A stretch of 60,810 bases of DNA from Sphingobium sp. (lineage in GTDB: Bacteria; Pseudomonadota; Alphaproteobacteria; Sphingomonadales; Sphingomonadaceae), in contig JACESO010000002.1 of NCBI GenBank assembly GCA_013911745.1, positions 1-60,810 of the forward strand. The letters run 5' to 3'. The notes under the pieces were generated by a model, which saw only the letters and a list, made by a program, of their open reading frames with translations, made no database searches and was not told where the DNA came from. Position numbers and translations under genes: made by a program. Position 1 is the stretch's first letter. Each line of letters begins with the position of its first letter. Shown here one piece after another: positions 36,253 to 47,170 of the stretch.

Positions 36253-36313
36253 CCTTGTGATCGGATTATGTGATCGGATCGCGGGGCCGCATGTGCCCCG
36301 AATCGGGGTCGGG

Positions 36314-36763
36314 TCAGCCAGCGATCGCCATGCGGCGCAGGTCGCGCGCCTTGGTGAGGATGATCTCCTCCAGCTTCTGCGTCGTGGCGGCCTTCACCGG
36401 CGCGTCGACCCACTGGCCGCCCTGATTGACCTGCCGGCTGGCGGCGACACGCACGGCGTCGGCGCGCAAATCCTGGTCCAGGATGGACACGGTCAGCTTC
36501 ATCCGCTCGCCTGGCGAACTGGGGTTGGCATACCAGTCGGTCACGATCACGCCGCCGTTCGAATCGGTCTGCACCATCGGCATGAAGGACAGGGTGTCGA
36601 GCGACGCGCGCCATAGATAGGCGTTGACGCCGATGGTCGTGACCTTAGAGGCAGCGAGATCCGCCTTCGGACGGTCCTTTGCCCCGCCGCCGCAGGCTGC
36701 GAGCGGCAGGAGCGCGGCCAGCAGCAGGCCGGCGGAAACGGGGGCGGAAAGGCGGCGGACCAT
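36314..36763 (-). CDS. DUF3576 domain lipoprotein
   Basis: A 149-residue protein with lipobox LPLAAC (Cys about residue 24) and the DUF3576 pattern: TIGVNAYLWRASLDTLSFMP, GGVIVTDWYANP, ERMKLTVSILDQDLRADAV. It is a conserved alphaproteobacterial lipoprotein commonly found upstream of leuS. The function is not established; a role near LPS assembly, given lptE nearby, is only an inference. Confidence 0.85.
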   Translation of the reverse strand: MVRRLSAPVSAGLLLAALLPLAACGGGAKDRPKADLAASKVTTIGVNAYLWRASLDTLSFMPMVQTDSNGGVIVTDWYANPSSPGERMKLTVSILDQDLRADAVRVAASRQVNQGGQWVDAPVKAATTQKLEEIILTKARDLRRMAIAG

Positions 36764-36994
36764 CAGGCATGTCCTAGCTTGGAAAAGACGAGAAACTGCC
36801 CGCTTCTATAGTGGCCGTGCCGCGCGGGGCAAGGGGGACGGTGCATGGCCATGGCACGGGAGCCAGGACCGCCGATCATCTTCTGTGTGTTCGATGCAAC
36901 AGCTCCGACAAAAAGGCGTTACGGCACTAGCCAGTGGCGGCTTTGTGGGTGTATTCCGTCTTGAAATATATATCGGCGGGGACAGATTCGGGTC

Positions 36995-37720
36995 ATGGGT
37001 ATGCGTAGGGGACATCTGGCAGTAGCAGGCACGGCGGTAGCCGTTGCGGGCTTCATGCTGTCTCCCGCCTTCGGTGCCGCCGCCGATATGGTCCGCATGC
37101 GGGGTGACAGTCCGGTGTCGCTCGGCGCGCTGGGCAGCATTTCCTCCTTCACGCCGACCATCAAGGATCCCCGGCTGGCGGCCGCCTATGCGAAGATCGC
37201 GGCGAAGGCGAGCGGGCAGGGCTTCCGTTTCACGCCGACCAGCGGTTCATTGAGCGGCCAGCGGTCGATTACCGTGATGGTCCGCACAAGCGACGATCGC
37301 GTTGCCGTGAACCGCACGATCGATCCCCTCAATATCACGCCAGTCGCGTTCAGCCTGAACGGCGCGCATAACTGGCGTAAGTTTGCGCTGCCCGACAGTG
37401 TTGGCCGCAAGGCTTTGGACCCTGTTCCGGTCGAAACCATGGTCGACGCCAAGAATTTCGCGCTGGAAGAAGGCAAGAAGGACCGGTTCAGTACGAAGGT
37501 GCTGCTGGAGACCCGCCGCGAGCCGGCAGCGACGGTCCGCAATCCGTCTGCTGACAAGGATTATTCGCTGGATCTCGCCAGTTCCTATTCGCTGACGCGC
37601 AATCTGAACGTGACGGCCGGCGTGCGCTACAATAACAGCGTGGCGGGTCGGCTGACGCCGATGACGGACGAGCGGCAGGACAGCCAGGCCGTCTATCTGG
37701 GCACGATCTTCAAGTTCTGA
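36995..37720 (+). CDS. Secreted protein of unknown function, possible outer-membrane protein
   Basis: A 241-residue protein with a signal peptide (about residues 1-28, ending FGAAA). The first half is Ser/Thr- and basic-residue-rich (SLSGQRSITVMVRTSDDRVAVNR) and the second half has amphipathic strands ending in VYLGTIFKF. The terminal aromatic residue and alternating strands resemble an outer-membrane barrel C-terminus, though only a few strands are visible. I do not recognise the family. A start at 37001 is possible. Confidence 0.65.
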   Translation: MGMRRGHLAVAGTAVAVAGFMLSPAFGAAADMVRMRGDSPVSLGALGSISSFTPTIKDPRLAAAYAKIAAKASGQGFRFTPTSGSLSGQRSITVMVRTSDDRVAVNRTIDPLNITPVAFSLNGAHNWRKFALPDSVGRKALDPVPVETMVDAKNFALEEGKKDRFSTKVLLETRREPAATVRNPSADKDYSLDLASSYSLTRNLNVTAGVRYNNSVAGRLTPMTDERQDSQAVYLGTIFKF

Positions 37721-37721
37721 T

Positions 37722-37739
37722 CCGGCCGTTTTTGGCCGG
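37722..37739. terminator. Hairpin after the 36995 gene
   Basis: CCGGCC and GGCCGG around GTTTTT, directly after the stop. There is no T-tail, so it is a weak terminator candidate. Confidence 0.45.
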
Positions 37740-37843
37740 CGCTTTCCGATTAGGCTTTACGCGGTATTGCGTTGATCGCGCCCGCTGACCCAGCCTCTCT
37801 GCGACCATGATCACGCTGGAAGCGAGAGAGGGCGTCGCGCCGG

Positions 37844-38779
37844 TCAAGCCATCTCCGGAACCGGCGAGGGCATGGGCGTGCCGGCGAAATGGGACGCAAG
37901 ATTGCCCATCAGCGTCTCCGCCATGCGCGCGACCGCTTCATGCGTCGCCCCGCCGGTATGCGGCGTCAGCACCACATTGGGCACATCGGCCCAGCGCGCA
38001 GGATCAGTGGGTTCGGGATCGAACACGTCCAGCGCCGCGCCGCCGAGCCTGCCGGCCTTCAGCGCGTCGACAAGCGCCATCTCATCCACCAACTGACCCC
38101 GCGCGACATTCACGAGGAGGCCATTGGGGCCAAGCGCCGCGATGATCCCCCCATCGATCATGCCACGATTGCTTTCGTCGGCGCGCGCCGCGATCACCAA
38201 TATGTCGCTGTCGCGCGCGAGGGCGTCCAGCGTAGCGGCGCGTGGCCAGCCAAGTCCCGGCTTGTCGCGCGGTCCCCACCAGGCGACAGGCATCTTCATC
38301 GCCTGCGCGCGTTCCGCCACAGCAATGCCGATCGCGCCCATCCCGACGATACCCAGGCGCGCGCTGCGCATCGAATGGGTGCGGGTCTTGGCCTCGATCG
38401 TCCATTCGCCTGCCCGCAAATGTCTGTCACCGCCGACGATCCAGCGCCGGTGAGCGATCATCAGGCCGATCGCATGGTCGGCTACATCCTCCGCATTGGC
38501 ATTGCCTCCATGGGCGACCGCGACGCCGCGTTGCCGGGCGAGGTCGAGATCGACGCCATCATAGCCCACGGTGAAGCAGGCGATCAGTCCCAGCCGGGGC
38601 ATCGCGTCCATCAGCGCCCCGGGAAAGGGAAATTCCCCTGCCCAAACGGCTGCATCAACTTTCGCCAGTTCGGCGGGCGTGGGCGGTTCCCACAGCGCAA
38701 TGACGTCATAGTTGCTTCGCAGCAGGGGTAGCAAGGGAGCCAGCAACGGCTGGCCCACCAGCAGCATCGGTCGGGCCAT
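37844..38779 (-). CDS. D-isomer 2-hydroxyacid dehydrogenase
   Basis: A 311-residue NAD(P)-dependent dehydrogenase. The Rossmann motif is LGIVGMGAIGIAVAERAQ, the catalytic Arg region VIAARADESNRGMID, and the His motif HTGGATHEAVARMAE. It resembles glyoxylate/hydroxypyruvate reductases; the exact 2-keto acid is uncertain. It starts 3 bases after the stop of the Cys/Met enzyme gene on the same strand, so it is probably co-transcribed with it. Confidence 0.9.
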   Translation of the reverse strand: MARPMLLVGQPLLAPLLPLLRSNYDVIALWEPPTPAELAKVDAAVWAGEFPFPGALMDAMPRLGLIACFTVGYDGVDLDLARQRGVAVAHGGNANAEDVADHAIGLMIAHRRWIVGGDRHLRAGEWTIEAKTRTHSMRSARLGIVGMGAIGIAVAERAQAMKMPVAWWGPRDKPGLGWPRAATLDALARDSDILVIAARADESNRGMIDGGIIAALGPNGLLVNVARGQLVDEMALVDALKAGRLGGAALDVFDPEPTDPARWADVPNVVLTPHTGGATHEAVARMAETLMGNLASHFAGTPMPSPVPEMA

Positions 38780-38782
38780 GGG

Positions 38783-40114
38783 TCAGCCGACCTGCCGCAG
38801 CGCCTGGGCGAAATCGGCGATGAGGTCGTCCGCATCCTCGCAGCCGATGGATATGCGCACCATATTGTCGCTGATCGCCAGCGCCTTCTTGCGCTCGGCC
38901 GGAACAGACAGGTGCGTCATGGCCGCCGGGTGGCTCGCCAGCGTCTCGGTGCCGCCAAGGCTGACCGCCAGCTTGGCGATCTTCAGCGCGTCGAGAAAGG
39001 CGAAGGCTTCCGCCTCGCCGCCCTTCAAATAAAGCGAGAAGGTCGATCCCGCGCCGGTGCAGTGGCGGCGATAGATGTCCGCCTGCCGCTCCGTTTCCGG
39101 GAAGCCCAGATATATGACCTTCTCCACTTGCGGCTGTTCCTTCAACCAGGCGCAGACTTTCGCGGCATTCTCGCCCGCGCGGCTCATGCGCAATTCCAGC
39201 GTTTCCAGGCTGCGCAGCAGCATCCAGGCGCTGTGCGGATCAAGGATGGTGCCGATGGTGTTGCGCATCAGGCGGATGGGATTGATGAGCGCGTTGCTGC
39301 CCAGCACCCCGCCTGCCACCAGATCACTGTGGCCGCCTGCATATTTGGTGAGGCTGTAGATGACGAGATCCGCGCCATGGGCGATCGGATTGTGCCACAG
39401 CGGCCCGAGGAAGGTATTGTCGATGGCGATTGGCGGAACATGGTCTTCGCCCGCGAAGAGCGAGTCGCGCCGCGCGACAACCGCCTCCAGATCGACGAGG
39501 ACGTTGGTCGGATTGGCGGGGCTTTCGAGATAAAGCAGCGCCACCCTGCCCAGTCCCTTCGCCTTTTCGATGACCGCGCCGATCTCTTCCTCGGTCGCGC
39601 CGGCCGGGAAATCGAGCCACTGGACGCCGAACTTGCCGAGGATCCGGCCGATCAGCGATTCGGTCGCGGCATAGAGTGGCGCGCTATGGACGATCACGTC
39701 GCCCGGCTGCACCAGCGCCAGCAATGTCGTCGCGATCGCCGACATGCCGCTGGAAAAAAGCAGCGCATCCTCCGCCTCTTCCCACACCGACAGGCGATCC
39801 TCGCAGATCTCCTGGTTGGGGCCGTTGAAGCGGGAATAGACGAGGCCCTCCGCGCCGCCGGGCCGGATGCCTGTCACGCCCTCAAAGTGCCGCTTGCCAG
39901 CGGCCGCGCTATCGAAGGCGAAGGTGGAAGTCAGGAAGATCGGCGGCTTGAGCGATCCTTCGGAGAGAGTCGGATCATAGCCATGGCCCATCATCAGCGT
40001 CGCCGGCTTCAATCGCCGTCCATCGATCTCCATGATCGGGGCCTTGGGGCGGCGGCGATTGCGGCTGGGTTCTGCGCCGGACAGATCGGCTTCGGTTTCG
40101 CCGGTCATTCTCAA
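38783..40114 (-). CDS. Cystathionine gamma-synthase family PLP enzyme
   Basis: A 443-residue Cys/Met metabolism PLP enzyme. The PLP lysine lies in YSLTKYAGGHSDLVAGG, the phosphate-binding region in SSGMSAIATTLLALVQPGD and AIDNTFLGPLWHNPIAHG. It could be a cystathionine synthase or lyase or a methionine gamma-lyase; sequence alone does not tell. The N-terminal 30 residues before MEIDGRRLK are variable, so the start is uncertain between 40114 and 40108. Confidence 0.9.
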   Translation of the reverse strand: MRMTGETEADLSGAEPSRNRRRPKAPIMEIDGRRLKPATLMMGHGYDPTLSEGSLKPPIFLTSTFAFDSAAAGKRHFEGVTGIRPGGAEGLVYSRFNGPNQEICEDRLSVWEEAEDALLFSSGMSAIATTLLALVQPGDVIVHSAPLYAATESLIGRILGKFGVQWLDFPAGATEEEIGAVIEKAKGLGRVALLYLESPANPTNVLVDLEAVVARRDSLFAGEDHVPPIAIDNTFLGPLWHNPIAHGADLVIYSLTKYAGGHSDLVAGGVLGSNALINPIRLMRNTIGTILDPHSAWMLLRSLETLELRMSRAGENAAKVCAWLKEQPQVEKVIYLGFPETERQADIYRRHCTGAGSTFSLYLKGGEAEAFAFLDALKIAKLAVSLGGTETLASHPAAMTHLSVPAERKKALAISDNMVRISIGCEDADDLIADFAQALRQVG

Positions 40115-40197
40115 ATCTCCTGCTTGGGGCGGCGTCTGCTGCGCCGCTCATCATAATGCGAAACATAGGCTTCCAAGGTGCCAAGGGCCAGAGGGGT

Positions 40198-40227
40198 TTG
40201 AAATAAACTGTCGCTGCGGCGTATCTA
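40198..40227 (+). promoter_or_regulatory. Candidate promoter for the Lhr-type helicase
   Basis: TTGAAA at 40198-40203, an 18-base spacer and TATCTA at 40222-40227, with the predicted start near 40234. Confidence 0.45.
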
Positions 40228-40240
40228 TATTTCGAGGCTC

Positions 40241-40285
40241 ATGAGGAGCTTTCCTGCCGGCCCGGTCGTTCTTACATCCTTCTGA
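40241..40285 (+). other. Candidate leader ORF upstream of the helicase
   Basis: A 14-codon ORF starting ATG at 40241 and ending in TGA that overlaps the helicase ATG by one base (TGATG). GAGG lies just before it. This is a potential upstream ORF for translational coupling. Real translation is unproven. Confidence 0.3.
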
Positions 40286-42696
40286 TGCCCCCTTCTCTTC
40301 CCCCGGTCCTCGATCACTGGTTCGCGTCACGCGACTGGCGGCCACGTCGGCATCAGATCGAAATGGTGAGCGCTGCCGATGCGGGTGCGCATGCCTTGCT
40401 CGTCGCGCTGACCGGCGCGGGGAAGACGCTCGCAGGGTTCCTGCCGACGCTTTGCGACCTGATCAGGAACCCGGTCGATCGCCTGCACACGCTGTACGTT
40501 TCGCCCTTGAAGGCGTTGGCCGTGGATGTGCAGCGCAACTTGCTGACTCCCATCGCTGAGATGGACTTGCCTATCCGGGTGGAGACCCGCACGGGCGACA
40601 CGCCGTCCGACCGGAAGGCGCGCCAGCGGGTGAAGCCGCCGCAAATCCTGCTGACGACCCCTGAGTCGCTGTCGCTGCTGCTCAGTTATCCGGATGCCGC
40701 GCTGCTTTTCGCGGACCTCAACACCGTCATCGTGGATGAGGTCCATGCCTTCGCCACGCAGAAACGCGGGGATTTGCTGAGCCTGTCCATGGCGCGGCTC
40801 CAGGCGATCAACCCCGCCCTGCGCCGTGTTGCTTTATCCGCCACCGTCGCGGACGTGGACGCCTATCGCGCCTGGCTTGCGCCGGACGGGGACATCGATG
40901 CGGTACAAGCCGTTCTGGGGGAGGACGGCGTTGATCCGAACGTCACCATATTGATTCCCGAAGGCCGCGTCCCCTGGTCCGGCCATTCGGGAAAATATGC
41001 AGCAAGCCAGGTGATGGCAGAGATCGCCGCACGTCAGACGACGCTCGTGTTTTGCAACACCCGCGGCTTGGCCGAGTTGATCTTCCAGGAACTGTGGTCG
41101 GCGAACGAGGCGAACCTGCCCATCGCCATCCACCATGGCAGCCTGTCCATCGAAGCGCGGCGCAAGGTCGAATCGGCGATGGCAGCCGGAAAGCTAAGGG
41201 CCTTGGTCGCGACGGCCTCGCTCGATCTGGGGGTCGATTGGGGCAATGTCGATTGCGTGATCCAGATGGGGGCGCCGAAGGGCAGTTCGCGCCTGCTGCA
41301 GCGGATTGGGCGCGCCAATCACCGGCTGGATGAAGCCAGTGAGGCGATCCTGATTCCGGGCAATCGGTTCGAATATCTTGAGGCGCGCGCGGCGCTGGAC
41401 GCGGTGGAGGCCGGAGAGCGGGACGCCGACGATTTCCGCGCGGGCAGCCTGGACGTACTGGCCCAGCATGTGATGGGCCTTGCCTGCGCCGGGCCGTTCC
41501 GGGCGGACGAGCTATTGGAGGAAGTGCGCTCCGCGACGCCTTATAGCGCGCTGAGCCAGGACGCCTTCGAGAACGTCCTCCACTTCATTGAGGGCGGCGG
41601 CTACGCCCTGCGCGCCTATGATCGGTTCAAGCGGCTGACGCATGATGCGGACGGGACATGGCGCGTGTCCCATCCCCGTTTCGTGCAGCAGCATCGGCTG
41701 AATGCCGGCATCATCGTCGATCAGCCGGTCCTCTCCGTTCGCTTCGCCAATGGTCGGAAGCTTGGTACGGTCGAAGAGGGGTTTGCGGCGCAGCTTCGTG
41801 TCGGCGACAGCTTCTTCTTTTCCGGCATGGCTTTGGAGGTTGTGCGGATGGATATCACCGACTTGGTCGTGCGGGCGACGTCCAAGCAAGCGCGCATCCC
41901 TAGCTGGGGCGGCACCCGCATGGCGATGTCGACGCGGCTGGCAGACCGGGTGCGGCATTTTCTGGCGGAGCCGGAGGAATGGCTCCGATTCCCATCAGAC
42001 GTGCGCGAATGGCTGGAGATGCAGAAGCTGCGCTCCGCCCTGCCCCAGCCGGGCCAATTGCTGGTCGAAACCTTCCCGCACGAAGGGCGGCACTATCTGG
42101 TCTGCTACAGTTTCGAGGGCTGGAACGCGCATCAGTCGCTGGGGATGCTGCTTACCCGCAGGATGGAAAGCCAGGGGCTGATGCCGCTCGGTTTCGTATC
42201 CAATGACTATGCGCTTGCGGTTTACGGGATGAAGCCCGTTACTGATCCTCAGAGCCTGTTTTCCGCCGACATATTGGATCATGAATTTATCGACTGGGTC
42301 GAACAGTCGAGCCTGTTGAAGCGAGCGTTCCGCGATGTCGCGGTGATATCCGGCCTGATCGAGCGGCAGCATCCGGGCAAGCGCAAGACGGGGCGGCAGG
42401 TCACTTTCTCCACGGACCTCATTTATGACGTGCTGCGCAAATATCAGCCCGATCACCTGCTGCTCAAGGCCGCCTGGGCGGATGCGCGGGCGCGCATGAC
42501 CGATGTGGGACGGCTCGGCGACCTGATCGACCGGGCGAGCCAGACGATGCTGCACGTCACGCTCGACCGGGTGAGCCCGCTCGCAGTGCCGGTGCTGATT
42601 CTGATCGGGCGCGAGCAGGTGGCGCAGAGTGCGGCGGAAGACGCGCTGCTGATGGAGGCCGAAACGCTGGCCGCGGAAGCGATGCGCGCGGACTGA
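40285..42696 (+). CDS. Ligase-associated DEXH-box helicase (Lhr-type)
   Basis: An 803-residue superfamily 2 helicase. Motif I is LTGAGKTLAGF, motif II VDEVHAFA, motif III ALSATV and motif VI LLQRIGRANHR; HHGSLS belongs to the second RecA domain. The C-terminal Lhr extension follows. Such helicases work with PdeM and an ATP-dependent ligase in DNA repair. Here pdeM is 33 kb away at 6427. GTTC at 40268-40271 and CTTC at 40279-40282 resemble an imperfect LexA box. Confidence 0.92.
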   Translation: MPPSLPPVLDHWFASRDWRPRRHQIEMVSAADAGAHALLVALTGAGKTLAGFLPTLCDLIRNPVDRLHTLYVSPLKALAVDVQRNLLTPIAEMDLPIRVETRTGDTPSDRKARQRVKPPQILLTTPESLSLLLSYPDAALLFADLNTVIVDEVHAFATQKRGDLLSLSMARLQAINPALRRVALSATVADVDAYRAWLAPDGDIDAVQAVLGEDGVDPNVTILIPEGRVPWSGHSGKYAASQVMAEIAARQTTLVFCNTRGLAELIFQELWSANEANLPIAIHHGSLSIEARRKVESAMAAGKLRALVATASLDLGVDWGNVDCVIQMGAPKGSSRLLQRIGRANHRLDEASEAILIPGNRFEYLEARAALDAVEAGERDADDFRAGSLDVLAQHVMGLACAGPFRADELLEEVRSATPYSALSQDAFENVLHFIEGGGYALRAYDRFKRLTHDADGTWRVSHPRFVQQHRLNAGIIVDQPVLSVRFANGRKLGTVEEGFAAQLRVGDSFFFSGMALEVVRMDITDLVVRATSKQARIPSWGGTRMAMSTRLADRVRHFLAEPEEWLRFPSDVREWLEMQKLRSALPQPGQLLVETFPHEGRHYLVCYSFEGWNAHQSLGMLLTRRMESQGLMPLGFVSNDYALAVYGMKPVTDPQSLFSADILDHEFIDWVEQSSLLKRAFRDVAVISGLIERQHPGKRKTGRQVTFSTDLIYDVLRKYQPDHLLLKAAWADARARMTDVGRLGDLIDRASQTMLHVTLDRVSPLAVPVLILIGREQVAQSAAEDALLMEAETLAAEAMRAD

Positions 42697-42701
42697 CCCT
42701 C

Positions 42702-43439
42702 TTAGCCAGTCAGGCCGTTCATGGCCGCGAAGGGATCATCCCCGGCATTGTCGTTCCAGCGATATTCGGCGCGATGGGCGACCCATTGGGCCATGTCCTT
42801 GCCATAGAGCTTTGCGATCAGGCCGAGCGCCATGTCCGTCCCGGCGGAAATGCCGGAGGAGGAAATATACTTGCCGTCCTCGACCCACCGGGCATGCGGC
42901 ACCCAAAGGACTTTTGCGCCCTGCGCCGTCGCCCATTTCCATGCCATCTTGTTGCTGGTCGCCTTGATCCCGTCGATCAGGCCGGTTTTCGCCAATAGCC
43001 CCGACCCCGTGCAGATGGTCGCCACCTGGGGCGTTGCTTGTGCAATCGCCGTGATCGCCGCCAGAAAATCAGCGTTGTTCACCTCGCGCCGTGTGCCGAT
43101 TCCGCCGGGGATCATCACAATGTCGAGCCTGGGCGCGTCGGCGAATTCGAAATCGGCGATGGCCGCCGGGCCTGCGCCACTTTTCACCGGACCTGCCTTC
43201 GGAGCGATCATGACGATTTCCACCCGGTCCTTGAGCATCCCGAACATTTCCAGCGGTCCGAACACGTCGAGCAGTTCGAAGCCGTCGAACAGGATCATGC
43301 CCAACGTCTTCTTCGGTCCGCTGGGCGGAACGGGCGGCCGGGTCGATAGCTGCGCGGCGGCGGCAGTGGTCATCGACAAAGCCGAAAGGGTCGTGGCGGC
43401 GGCGATGAGCACATCGCGACGGGTGGAATCGGCGGTCAT
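42702..43439 (-). CDS. DJ-1/PfpI family protein with Tat-like signal
   Basis: A 245-residue protein. The N-terminus has TRRDVLIAAATTLSALSMTTAA, a twin-arginine-type signal ending AAAAQ, followed by a DJ-1/PfpI domain. It has the nucleophile elbow Cys143 in ATICTGSGLLA, and the conserved acidic Glu64 in FGPLEMFG. Similar proteins are glyoxalases, isonitrile hydratases or amidases. Export of this family is unusual. Substrate not predictable. Confidence 0.85.
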   Translation of the reverse strand: MTADSTRRDVLIAAATTLSALSMTTAAAAQLSTRPPVPPSGPKKTLGMILFDGFELLDVFGPLEMFGMLKDRVEIVMIAPKAGPVKSGAGPAAIADFEFADAPRLDIVMIPGGIGTRREVNNADFLAAITAIAQATPQVATICTGSGLLAKTGLIDGIKATSNKMAWKWATAQGAKVLWVPHARWVEDGKYISSSGISAGTDMALGLIAKLYGKDMAQWVAHRAEYRWNDNAGDDPFAAMNGLTG

Positions 43440-43479
43440 GGCATCGTCCCTCTTTCAGGCGGTCCAATCCGCATAACGA

Positions 43480-44010
43480 TCAGCGTGGCTCTTCCCGCAT
43501 GTCCTCCCGAATGCCACCGCATCCTTTCAGGGTCCCTTCGCCAAAGGCAATCTGCACCCGATCGGACCAGAGGACATCACTCATCCCGTCGCTGCAAGGG
43601 CCTTCCGTCGCCGTCAGGGTAAAGCCATCACCTTGATAGCGGATCGCCCTGTCGTCGCTGTCTTGCTGGATCACGAAGCGCACCGGCATATGGTCTGGCC
43701 GCTCCAGCACCGCCATGGTGCCACGTACCGTCACGGCCCAGAACGGCTCGGTGCCGATCGCCCGATACTGCACTGCCTTGCCCACGCTTGTCTGCGCCGT
43801 GGTGGATGTTCCACGTGAAACCAAAGGCTTGGGTGTCAGGCTAGAAGGTCCGGGTTCGCGAACGTCGTGGGTTGCGTCACCATGGGGGATCGGGGCGACG
43901 ACGGAGTCCGCCTGGCTCGCCGTCGCAGCCTGATTGGTTTCAGCAGCCTCCTGCCTATCGCTGCAGCCACCAAGCATAACAAGGCAGGCGAGCATAGACG
44001 CGCGCCTCAC
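43480..44010 (-). CDS. COG3650-type lipoprotein with an internal parS
   Basis: About 176 residues. The start GTG at 44010 overlaps the tag stop (GTGA), and the lipobox MLGGC follows after a short hydrophobic segment. The C-terminal domain (YRAIGTEPFWAVTVRGTMAVLERPD, ending FGEGTLKGCGG) matches a conserved periplasmic family of unknown function. Codons for TSVGK region to the SRGTST segment contain parS site 4 at 43807-43822. A longer TTG reading begins at 44037. Confidence 0.8.
   Translation of the reverse strand: MRRASMLACLVMLGGCSDRQEAAETNQAATASQADSVVAPIPHGDATHDVREPGPSSLTPKPLVSRGTSTTAQTSVGKAVQYRAIGTEPFWAVTVRGTMAVLERPDHMPVRFVIQQDSDDRAIRYQGDGFTLTATEGPCSDGMSDVLWSDRVQIAFGEGTLKGCGGIREDMREEPR
43807..43822. 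promoter_or_regulatory. parS site 4 (inside lipoprotein gene)
   Basis: TGTTCCACGTGAAACC, matching the ParB box with one end mismatch. It lies about 21 kb from site 3, away from the parAB locus. Confidence 0.78.
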
Positions 44011-44576
44011 GCGCTCAGTGCCTCCCGGCGGAAGCAATAGGCGGCATGATCGTTCACCAGCCCGACCGCCTGCATCCAGGCATAAACAATGGTCGGGCCG
44101 ACGAACTTGAACCCCTTCTTCTTCAGATCCTGGGAGATGGCGACGGACAAAGCTGTCTGCGTCGCGGCGGTCACGCCGTCGCCCTGCAACGGGACGCCGT
44201 GGACGAACGACCAGACATAGGCGGAGAAATCCTCCCCCGCGTCGCGCATCGCGCAGAAAATGCGCGCGCCCGCAATCGTCGCCCCGATCTTCGCGCGGGC
44301 CCGAACGATGCCGGCATCGCCCATCAGTCGTTCGACGTCAGCCGCGCCGAAGGCGGCAACTTTATCGGGATCGAATCCGGCGAAGGCAGCGCGGAAAGCG
44401 TCCCGCTTGCGCAGGATGATGATCCAGGCGAGTCCCGCCTGGAAGCCTTCCAGCATCAGCGTTTCCCAGAGCATACGCGAGTCACGCTGCGGAACGCCCC
44501 ATTCCTCGTCATGATAGGCGCTGTAGAGCGGATCGCCCTGCGCCCAGCTGCAGCGAGGACGATCCGCCAGCGTCAT
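44007..44576 (-). CDS. tag: DNA-3-methyladenine glycosylase I
   Basis: A 189-residue base-excision repair enzyme. CSWAQGDPLYSAYHDEEWGVP and the LMLEGFQAGLAWIIILRKRDAF region are characteristic of Tag, and the zinc-binding Cys/His residues include Cys9 and the C-terminal HAAYCFR. It removes 3-methyladenine from alkylated DNA. It lies 4 bases after the gyrB stop and overlaps the lipoprotein start. Confidence 0.95.
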   Translation of the reverse strand: MTLADRPRCSWAQGDPLYSAYHDEEWGVPQRDSRMLWETLMLEGFQAGLAWIIILRKRDAFRAAFAGFDPDKVAAFGAADVERLMGDAGIVRARAKIGATIAGARIFCAMRDAGEDFSAYVWSFVHGVPLQGDGVTAATQTALSVAISQDLKKKGFKFVGPTIVYAWMQAVGLVNDHAAYCFRREALSA

Positions 44577-44580
44577 CGCC

Positions 44581-47115
<2,535 letters not shown>

Positions 47116-47170
47116 CTAAAGCGAAACATGGCGTCTTTCGGGCGGGCTCGGGCCGGTCTATCACAGCGTC

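Noticed and set aside
33555-36260. Open frame of about 900 codons antisense to leuS, and similar long frames opposite gyrB and pepN
   Set aside because: Composition-driven shadow of high-GC genes; the other strand has clear catalytic motifs
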